From assembly GCA_018064855.1 (NCBI GenBank), contig JAGHUM010000021.1:1-63709 (forward strand): a stretch of DNA of 63,709 nt, in the 5' to 3' direction. Shown one piece after another: positions 1 to 8,300 of this stretch; positions within the stretch are counted from its first letter, which is position 1; each line of letters opens with the position of its first letter. Source of the stretch: Candidatus Physcocola equi. Its GTDB lineage: Bacteria > Bacteroidota > Bacteroidia > Bacteroidales > Paludibacteraceae. The notes below the pieces were generated by a model that was not told the origin of the DNA, ran no database searches, and worked only from the letters and a program-made list of their open reading frames with translations. The position numbers and the translations under genes were made by a program.

Positions 1-983
1 GCTGCTTTTTCTTCGCTCAATTTAGCATTCCATTTTGCAATATCCTCGGTGGTGATACCTGCAGCGACGGATTTCTTAAATTCAGGGTCAGCTTCAACAA
101 CTGAATCCAACTTTGCATTCCACTTTGCAATATCCTCAGTTGTGATTCCCGCAGCGACGGAATTCTTAAACTCAGGGTCGGGTTCTACGACTGAATCCAA
201 TTTAGCATTCCATTTTGCAATATCCTCGGTGGTGATACCTGCAGCGACTGACTTCTTAAATTCAGGGTCGGCTTCAACAACCGAATCCAATTTGGCATTC
301 CACTTTGCAATATCCTCAGTGGTGATGCCCGCAGCGACGGATTTCTTAAACTCAGGGTCGGTTTCTACGACTGAATCCAATTTTGCGTTCCACTTCTTGA
401 TGTCTTCAAAGGTGATTTTCGAAAATGCTGAAGTGTCTCCAATAGTGTTGTCTTTGTTGAAGAAATTAAGGTCGTTTTCCAACTCGCTCAACTTTGTTGG
501 TATGGTTGGTTTGTTGGTGATTTCTTCGTAGGTATATACGGGCTTTTTTCCCGATTGAACCCATTCTGGCAAAGCGTTGGGCGATACTTTCTCCGCATAG
601 AGTGCGTATGGCACGCTTGTCAACTGGGTGGTGAGCGAGAGTGTGTATTCGCCTGATCCTGTCAGGTCAACGCTGCATCGAACAAAAAATGGCCCGCTTG
701 CCCAATCGACGTCGGATAGTGATTGTGAACTTGATGCGTTTTCATCACCTATTGCGAATGAAATCAATCCGTTTTTGTTGGATGTGACGGTGCGTGTCTC
801 GGCATAGACCTCGTCTCCATTGGATTTGACGATGACGACTTTGACGCCTACAGGTGATTCTGAAACCAATGCGCCTTCTGCGTCGCGAACGACAGCCTGA
901 TAACTGATGCTATGTGGGACTCCAGCGAACAGTGAACAGGCAAAGTGGAGTAAAAACAATATGTATAAACCAAACTTTTTCAT
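1..983 (-). CDS. Exported repeat protein, C-terminal part beyond window edge
   Basis: The frame starts at the ATG at 983-981 (MKKFGLYILFLLHFACSLFA, a clear signal peptide) and stays open to base 1, so about 327 codons are visible and the 3' end is missing. After the signal peptide comes a beta-rich region starting with SISYQAVVRDAEG, a pattern common in exported Bacteroidetes proteins. From about residue 190 there are 30-residue repeats containing ITTEDIAKWNAKLDSVVE and DPEFKKSVAAG. The gene begins 5 bases after the stop of the upstream T9SS-sorted protein, so the two probably form one operon. Function is unknown; a surface or adhesin-like role is an inference from export and repeats. Confidence 0.75.
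   Translation of the reverse strand, partial: MKKFGLYILFLLHFACSLFAGVPHSISYQAVVRDAEGALVSESPVGVKVVIVKSNGDEVYAETRTVTSNKNGLISFAIGDENASSSQSLSDVDWASGPFFVRCSVDLTGSGEYTLSLTTQLTSVPYALYAEKVSPNALPEWVQSGKKPVYTYEEITNKPTIPTKLSELENDLNFFNKDNTIGDTSAFSKITFEDIKKWNAKLDSVVETDPEFKKSVAAGITTEDIAKWNAKLDSVVEADPEFKKSVAAGITTEDIAKWNAKLDSVVEPDPEFKNSVAAGITTEDIAKWNAKLDSVVEADPEFKKSVAAGITTEDIAKWNAKLSEEKA
21..410 (-). repeat. 90-bp tandem coding repeats (about 4.3 copies)
   Basis: The block tttagcattccattttgc recurs with small changes at about 21, 111, 201, 291 and 381, a strict 90-bp period that encodes one 30-residue unit of the exported protein. Copies differ by scattered substitutions, some synonymous. The array continues to within 20 bases of the window edge, so more copies may lie outside. 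Confidence 0.9.
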
Positions 984-988
984 TCTAT

Positions 989-1498
989 TTATTCCTTAAT
1001 GATTTTGAAAATGTATGAGCAATTTGGAACGTTCCCTTTCACTCTTAAAAGATAAACACCTTGTGAAAATTCTTCAAAGGATACACGGTTGTTGCTGTCT
1101 ATGGCATTTCTCTTCAATTCTCGTCCGGCCATGTCACAGATGGTGAAATCAAGAGAGGAAATGTCTCTGCCCTCAACCAAGACTGTGCAGAAATCGGTTG
1201 TCGGATTGGGTGCTATCCGGATGGATATGGACTGATCTTCGTAGTTCGATGATTTTGTATCTTTGTCCGGCTCTATGTAGGTTTGCTGGACACCTGCTGA
1301 AAGACTTTCGCTGTTCTCGTTGGTGGTGTATTGGTAGCCTGTCTGTCCTATTGAGGCAGATATGCCACCTGTTTGCGGAGAAAAAAAGGAACCACCCCCA
1401 GCAACAACTGCCGACTGAGAGTAGCCGTGTAAAGAGCAAACCTGCAAAACAGATAAACAAATAATTAACCGGTATGTCTTTTTTAAAAGTAGGAACAT
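989..1498 (-). CDS. Small exported protein with T9SS type A sorting domain
   Basis: About 169 residues. The chosen start (MFLLLKKTYRLIICL) gives a normal signal peptide ending near HGYSQ; a Met eight codons upstream would lie before the predicted promoter box. The short middle part (VVAGGGSFFSPQTGGISASIGQTGYQ) is typical of small Bacteroidetes surface proteins. The C-terminal ~80 residues (IRIAPNPTTDF, then DMAGRELKR, then FSQGVYLLRVKG) form a type A C-terminal signal that targets proteins to the type IX secretion system and the cell surface. The repeat protein gene follows 5 bases downstream. Host gene outside the prophage. Confidence 0.8.
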   Translation of the reverse strand: MFLLLKKTYRLIICLSVLQVCSLHGYSQSAVVAGGGSFFSPQTGGISASIGQTGYQYTTNENSESLSAGVQQTYIEPDKDTKSSNYEDQSISIRIAPNPTTDFCTVLVEGRDISSLDFTICDMAGRELKRNAIDSNNRVSFEEFSQGVYLLRVKGNVPNCSYIFKIIKE

Positions 1499-1511
1499 TT
1501 GAATTTTTTTG

Positions 1512-1519
1512 CAAAAGTA
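1512..1519 (-). promoter_or_regulatory. Bacteroidetes -7 promoter box (TACTTTTG)
   Basis: On the minus strand TACTTTTG matches the TAnnTTTG consensus. It lies about 14 bases before the ATG at 1498, giving a very short leader and supporting that start over the ATG at 1522. The -33 element is less clear (a TTG lies about 23 bases upstream). Confidence 0.5.
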
Positions 1520-1626
1520 CAAAAAAATGATGTTTTGCCCTACAATTTTTGTTTATGTTTACATTGAGAGTCTGCTGATTGCCAAATAATTTAGGGAAAT
1601 TCATCCATTTTTTGAAAAATAGAAAA

Positions 1627-1663
1627 ACAAAAATCGTTGCTGAATTATCGGCAACGATTTTTG
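1627..1663 (-). terminator. Stem-loop terminator
   Basis: A 12-bp perfect stem (aaaaatcgttgc pairs with gcaacgattttt) with a loop of about 10 nt, flanked by A/T tracts on both sides, so it could work in either direction. It lies just downstream of the small minus-strand gene 1675-1926. Confidence 0.65.
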
Positions 1664-1674
1664 TTTGTCACTTC

Positions 1675-1926
1675 TCACATTTCGTCGATGTTGTCTTTGT
1701 AGTCATTATATCCATCCCCTTTCATCTTCAATTCTGGAGATTTGAGGATTTCTTTGTCCCCGTCAAAATGTTTGTTGAATGCTTCTGCCATTATTTGAGA
1801 CAGTTGTACGTGTGCCGGATTCCATAAACATTCGCTCCAGGCAATTCGGATTGCTATGCCGTTTACTTTGTCCGAATGCTCAAGGTGACGACAATAGTAT
1901 AATCCGCAAAACGAAATGTTAGACAA
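1675..1926 (-). CDS. Small hypothetical protein at the prophage edge
   Basis: 83 residues starting MSNISFCGLYYCRHLEHSD and ending in an acidic tail (GDGYNDYKDNIDEM). I do not recognise a family. Support comes from plausible amino-acid composition, a good terminator immediately downstream, and a divergent spacer with operator-like repeats shared with the ASCH gene. The first of those repeats overlaps its first codons. Whether it belongs to the phage or the host depends on the true phage end. Confidence 0.45.
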   Translation of the reverse strand: MSNISFCGLYYCRHLEHSDKVNGIAIRIAWSECLWNPAHVQLSQIMAEAFNKHFDGDKEILKSPELKMKGDGYNDYKDNIDEM

Positions 1927-1965
1927 TTTTTAAACGAAACGTATTTTTTAGAAAAACGAAACGTA
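1909..1965. repeat. Three AAACGAAACGT-type direct repeats, 22-23 bp apart
   Basis: AAACGAAATGT at 1909, AAACGAAACGTA at 1932 and AAACGAAACGTA at 1954 sit between the divergent genes 1675-1926 and 1971-2237. The helical-turn spacing suggests a binding array for a regulator or for the transposase. A single inverted copy (ACGTTTCGTTT) occurs at 39596-39606 on the other side of the prophage. Confidence 0.6.
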
Positions 1966-1970
1966 TCATT

Positions 1971-2237
1971 ATGAATACACTCCACCTCGTACTGAAAGCT
2001 AAATGGTATGAACTGATTGAACAAGGTGACAAACTTGAAGAATATCGTGAAATTAAGCCATATTGGGAGAAAAGGCTTGGTGTCTTGTATGACCAAATCA
2101 TATTCCATTATGGTTACACTAATAGAAAAATGGTTTTTCAGTGTGAAGGTGTGACAATAGGCGAAGGTAAACAAGAATGGGGAGCAGCCCCCAAAACGCA
2201 ATATTTCGTCATCAAGATAGGGAAACGGCTTGGATGA
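1971..2237 (+). CDS. ASCH-domain-like small protein
   Basis: 88 residues. The N-terminal part (LHLVLKAKWYELIEQGDK, then EEYREIKPYWEKRL) matches the ASCH/PUA-like pattern of small phage and bacterial proteins thought to bind RNA or modified nucleobases: a short beta strand, an aromatic/Lys pair and the EYR motif. The middle (VTIGEGKQEWGAAPKTQYFVIKIG) fits the closing beta strands. It stands alone beyond the tail-fibre gene, a typical place for accessory genes in Mu-like phages. The fold assignment is fairly secure; the target is unknown. Confidence 0.7.
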   Translation: MNTLHLVLKAKWYELIEQGDKLEEYREIKPYWEKRLGVLYDQIIFHYGYTNRKMVFQCEGVTIGEGKQEWGAAPKTQYFVIKIGKRLG

Positions 2238-2277
2238 TAAGATTATTCGACTGCCATTCTAATAACGTTCAAATTCT

Positions 2278-2302
2278 TAAAAAATCGACCGCCTTCGGCG
2301 GT
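2278..2302 (-). terminator. Terminator of the late operon after the tail fibre
   Basis: On the minus strand ACCGCC and GGCGGT (2288-2302) form a 6-bp GC-rich stem with a GAA loop, followed by TCGATTTTTTA. This is a standard intrinsic terminator about 80 bases after the fibre stop codon. Confidence 0.75.
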
Positions 2303-2310
2303 ATGCACAC

Positions 2311-2352
2311 AAAAAGGAGCACAGGCATAACCTATGCTCCTTTTCTTTTTTA
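2311..2352. terminator. Second, bidirectional stem-loop terminator
   Basis: AAAAGGAGCA at 2312-2321 pairs with TGCTCCTTTT at 2335-2344, with A/T tracts on both sides. It can end the fibre operon on the minus strand and the ASCH gene on the plus strand. Confidence 0.65.
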
Positions 2353-2381
2353 CGCTTCGCTTTCGCTTTACGCTTTGGCGA

Positions 2382-5300
2382 TCACGACACTTCGCTCACC
2401 GCTTTAAACGCAACGACGCTTTCCGCTTTGACGATTTTTCCGCGGAAGGCCAGACGCGAGCCGATATTCGCGTTCGAGCTCGATGCATCGTAATTCGCAT
2501 ACGCATTCGACACACCGCCACTCGCGCTCGCGAAGTTGTACCCACGATAAACCACACGGCTTGTTGATGCCGACTGCCAGTAATAATCACAATAGTAAGT
2601 CGTTGAACTGCCATTCACGGCAACCGGCGTCATATCCATGTAAAGACCATTAGCAACGGCTGTTATCCAACCTTCAGAGGAGGCTCCTTGTACCCAACGT
2701 TCTGTTCCGTCAGGCATCATATAACGCCACTTTCGGTTCCCATTTGGCACATCTACGCAGTCCATCATGTCATACTTGTTGCCATATATGTCCTCGTAGC
2801 CCAAGCAGTTGGTGTTGTTGATGCTGTAGAAAAGTGTCTCGCCATCCGCATTGCGTGCCTTATAGAAAGCCTTTCCTTCAGATTCAATACCGCCTACTAC
2901 AGTGCCGTTGGTATTCACTGTGTCTTGCATACCTATCTTTGCTGTTCCACCTGTCACTCTGTTATTGGTGTGTTGACCTGCACCACACGTCATTTGGCTG
3001 TCTCTGCGGCCGTATTTTGCGTAGAATAGGTTCGCTATATTGTTATGCATTAAACCATCGATTTGCTGCAAACCTCGTTGTGCAGAATAGTAGTGGAAGT
3101 CTGTCCATGCCATATTGGCTGCAGTGCTTCCTCCTGTAATGCATGCACGCAATTTATCACCTACAATAGAACTTCCTACAACGCCACACAAATAAGGCTC
3201 TACCTCAACCCATTCAGGCTCCATATCCTCGATTTTGTTGGAATTGCTAAGTACTACCATGTCAAACTCCGCAGTCTTGTGGATTGTGAAATTGAGCGCT
3301 ACTGCGTTGGATGGAACATCTGATATCAGATACATGCCGGCCACAAATTTCACATTCAGAGTGCTGACGACAATTGTTCCTACAACGTTTCCTGCAGAAT
3401 CGGAGAATACAGCTCCAACAAGGCCAGTGCCTGGCACACTTGGGAATCTGATTTTCTTGTGTCCGCTCACCACTACACGACACACGGCATAATTGGAGTC
3501 TGATGTATAGCTTGCAGAAAGAGTTCCTTTGCCGCTCAATATCTTGTAGTTGTTACGGTAGTCTCCTGCATCCTTTATCTCGTCGAGAGTGACGATTTTG
3601 CAACTTGGACGCGATGGTTTCTTTTCATTGCTGCTCCAGCAAGTGTAATGCTTGTTGTTCAGCGTGTCATTTACACCCTTGCACCAGCGGTGAGGTTCAT
3701 ACATCATCCAGTCTCCTTCTGTGCTGTCGAGTTTGGCGGCTGTGCACTGCTCGAGATTGGCGGCATCTGCGTAGAAGTTTGAATTGTCAGCATGCAACGG
3801 ATATATAGTCATCTCCCCATCAGGATTGTTCTGCACCGTCTGCACTCCTGCGTGTGTGATGTTTCGTGATGTTGGCCTCTTGGTCAGCTTCGCCAGAACC
3901 CTTGTTCGCTTTTTTAGGATTGCTAATACGTGACCGCTTGCTACATAGTCATTGCCGAATTTGTAGCCGGTACCATTGTCCAGGTTGCTTATATTGGCAT
4001 CGTCAACTACACTGTCATCAAACTCGATCATCGAATATTCCGGCTGAAGTATGGTCAGTTCTGGATAATGTTCCTGAATAGATGCAAATTCCTCGTCATC
4101 GATATATCTTGTCAGTTGAACAGTGCCTGTCAGTGCGCAATAATCGACTGCGTTACCACTCGCATCAACGCCTTTAAGCGACATGTATTTCTTCAACAAG
4201 GTTCCGTCGTCTTCCACATTCACGCCTTCAATTCGCACACGCTCTACATTGACGCATTTGCTGATCATTGACTGCCAACTGATATTTGGACATCCTGCAA
4301 TTCGCAATGTCTTGATGGTTCGCCAATTCTGCAGAGTCAATCCGCTTTCCTTCAGTTCTGGAAGGTACTCCAGTCGAAGAGTCTGAATAGCGTTGCCTAG
4401 TTTTGCAGTGGTCAATGGACTACCTGGGGCGAACAATACAGCCTGGACATTAACACCTCGCGCATCTAGTGTTTTAAGCTTCGTTTGGTTGCGGAAATCC
4501 AACTCCATACTGCTGAGTGTGCCGGTCTTTGCATTGCCTTGGCCGTACAGATTGACATCTGACAATTGCTGGCACTGATCAAGGACCAGACACCAACCGT
4601 TGCTACCGCTCTGGTTAGTCGATAGGTCAAGTTTGCGAAGTACCTTGCATTTGTTCAAGTTCAAGTCTCCGGTGAGGTTGTTGGCGGCTCCTGTCATGTT
4701 CAGTTCTGCGATTCGGCTCGCTCCGTAGATTCGGATTGGGTCGTTTACCGTGAAGGCGTTGCTGAACAGCAATGTGACCGTCTCTCCTTTCTTCGCCTCT
4801 TCACTAGACTGAAGGTGTGGGGCGTTGTTGGTACCATAGCCGAAATAGTACAGCTCGTTGCTGGTGACCACTATTGTATTGGCTTGGTCTGTCGCGCTAC
4901 GGCTCATATACATGTCTATATTATCAGACAAGTAGTTGCCGGTCTCGTACTTGGCATCAAGCAGGGCGAAGCGGTTATGGATGAACCAGTGGCGGAAAGC
5001 CTGCTTGTCACCTTTGAGCGCATATATGTACGGATACTTCACTATTCCGGTCTTGGTTGGTACACCCACGGTCTGTGGCTTGATATACTTGATGTCGCCA
5101 GACTTGTTGTAGGCACGGCCACACCAGTTGGCCTGCTGTTCTTTGTCGAACATGTCGTTCACAAGGTCTTCAGTCAGTTTCTCTCTTATCCTGGTTGCCA
5201 TGGACTTTATCTCGTCTGCCAAGTTCGCCTGGACAAGACACCAGAGCCATGAATCGTGACCCTCTAGCGCGTACTTGCTCTTGTCGCTGTCCCATGTGTC

Positions 5301-8300
5301 ACGTGTCACGTTATAAAGGTATGCGAGCATTGAGTCGTTTCGGTCACCCAACTGAGTGTCTCCGTCATAATAGATCATGTACCATATCAGACCGTCCCAA
5401 GTGCACCACATCATATTCTTTGCTCGTTGGTCAACGTTCAAGAAGTAGTCTGTGTAAAGCCACCAGCACAAAAGGAAGTTTGTGTTGATGTATTGGCTCA
5501 CCTCATTGCGGAACTTGGTGCTGTAGAAGGTGCTCACATCGTTTGTGTTGGCACCAGAAGGAACACAGTCCCTTATCCAACCCCACAATCGTTTGAACGC
5601 ATTCTTCTTCGATTCTGGAGCGTTGGCCCACTTTGTGTCTTCTCCTCCGGTCTTTGCTGGATAGTTGAACTCGAGTGCGTTGTCAAACTGAGCCGATGCT
5701 TGTGCGTCCAGGTCTGCTGATGCTTGGAACAGGCACAATGGTTCGGTGTTGTTCAGGAACTCGAACGCTATTGGTTCTGCAGGTGTGAAACCTTCCACAC
5801 CTTCCATACCGATGATTTCCTGCCAGTCGCTTTTGTCATGGTTCAAGTTGTACTGGCCGTAGTATTCTGGAGTGTCCTCCAAACTTTCTGCTGAAAAAAC
5901 GTCTATTGGATAGCCGTCAACAGATGTGCGGATGGTACTGTCAACCTGCTGTGGTGGTGTCAGGAAGCCAAGCGACTTCATCATATTGTTCCAGATTTTT
6001 GCACCTCCCGTGTTCTGTGCCATTGATGAGTCGGAATAGTCGGCTTTCGGACATAGAATCTTTACGGGCTTTTGACCGATGCGAAGTTCTATTTTCAGCT
6101 TTTCCTGCTGTACGCCGTTGACATACATTTCTGGAGACTCGCCCTTTGCGCAGTATATGCGGTAGTTCTTGGTTGGATACTTGGTTGAGCTCGTGCCCTG
6201 GATTCTCACATATACGTTGTGCATGTACACGTATCTGCCATCAGGTAGCCACAAGTGGACATCGGACAGGAAATCGGTCTTCTTGTTGTTTTCTGCGTTG
6301 ACGGGTGCAAGGCCGTTCGGACGGACTACCAACATTATTCCTTTGCCATTGTTACGCAGTTTCTGGAAGTCTATGCTTGTGCCGTCTTCACCGAGAACGT
6401 CGTTATCCTCGAATAGTGAGGCCATCTCGTCGAGTGTCTGACGATCGACAATGTGGTTGTCCATTTCCTCATCATCGGTCAAGTCTCGGTCATATACCCT
6501 CACAACCCTTATCTCAACGTTGGCTCCGTCACTGCTGATGTTGATTCCGTTTGGCGTGTTCTGCATGAAGTTGTCGCTGTCTCCATATATGTCGGCTGCT
6601 GAACGCACTCCATTCACATACAGTTCCATCAGGCGGCCGTTTGAACGTTTGCCGATGACGAAGGCTAGTTTCACCCACATATCGGAGCTGTACTGACGGC
6701 CTACGCCTACCGGCTGTGTTGTCTTGTTCCCGTCTTCATCTTCAACCTCTTTCGTTGAGCCTGTGTACATCATCGCCTTTTCTGCAGTTATCTGGAAGCC
6801 CTTTGAACCATCCATGCAGCTCACAACATCCGACTCCTTGTCGGTGATGTTGGAAACCTTCATTTCAACCTCAATGGTGCATCCTTTGGTGGCTGCGTCC
6901 GATACGAACGGTTTGATGCCGATGTGGGCTTTTGAGCCGTTCATCAGCTTCAGAGAGTCGCCGGTCCATCCGCTTGTGTTCCAGTCCATGTTCTCGAATG
7001 TGGTCTTGACACTCCCGTATTCCCAGTGTGCTGGGTCGCTCTCTCCATTGCTTCTGCCTGCGGCACTCAACTTCAACAGGAGTCCGTATGTTGCTTCGTT
7101 TACATCGATACTGCTCTTTATAACGTCGATATACATGAGGTATTCAGAAGCCCCACTCACCAGCTTGATGGCTTGCTTGCCCTGGTCGGTGAATCGGTTG
7201 GCATAAGTCTGCAGACTGCGTGGAACCGATATGTCCTGGACTGCGACATTGTTCTGAAAGACTGTCATGGTTGCAGGTGTCACGCTCGGATCATAGACGG
7301 AGTATTCGAAAAGGAGTTGCTCATATTGCCCTGCAGCCACCGTTGGTGTGAGATGGTCTGTTGTGAATATACGGCCGTCCTTGAATATGTGCTTGGTGCC
7401 GATTAGCGGACCTCCGCTTCCAGCCTTGTAAAAGTCCATATAGATACTCTCGCTCTTCAGCGTGAGTGTTGAACTTGCCTCCATTTCTGCGACAATCTGC
7501 ATGGTGTGACGGCCTACCTGCAGACCGGTCATCGGTATGCTGAAACTGCCGTTGGTTGTACCACTTCGTGTGACCGTCGTGCTCTCGAACTGTTTCCCGT
7601 CAAGAAACATTGTTACCACCTTTGTTCCTGTTCCCTGAACGGTGTAAGGCACAATGGCGCTCTCGTTTGAGGCATACCCACCGGTGACTATTCCGCTGCT
7701 TACACTGTAACTGCTCTGAAGGCTAAGGTTAACGACCTTGACATTGACGTAGGCCTGCTTGTTCTGTACCTTTCCGTCTGCGTCTGTAGTGGTGGCCTTG
7801 ACATAGATGTCTGTCGTGCCGACCTGCAGATACTTGCTCACATTGAGCGTGTAGGTGCCACGGCTCACATCTTCGGTGGTGTCCTCGTACACCATGATGG
7901 AACCTCTCAGCACACGAATCTCAATAGTCGCTTTTTGGCCTGTTGTCTGGCCGTTGTCGTCACCTCCAACATATTGGTGGTCGTAGCTCCATGTGAGCAC
8001 GCAGTCTCCTCCTTCCTTGATGATGTTCTGGCTCACGCTTGCTCCCAACACGATTTTCGTTGTTTGGGTGTCAGCACCGCCACCTCCACCGCCTGCAGCA
8101 AGGGTGAATTGTGTGATGGCCGCGCCACTCTTGTTTTTCAGGATTACAGTCTGTTTGCCGTCTTCGCCTTCTTCAACATCACTGTCGAAAAGGGTATTGC
8201 TCTCAATCTCGTTAAACTTTCCGGCAACAGCCTGGTTCTGCACTGGGTTCGTGCTCTGAGTGTCAAGGCTGGTGTCAACAGTAACCTCGTCAAAGGATAG

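Noticed and set aside
21..410. 90-bp repeats considered as a CRISPR array
   Set aside because: The repeats are contiguous, in frame and translated, with no spacers between identical units.
1863..2201. 112-codon minus-strand frame antisense to the ASCH gene
   Set aside because: Unusual composition (Phe-rich) and conflicts with the well-supported ASCH gene.
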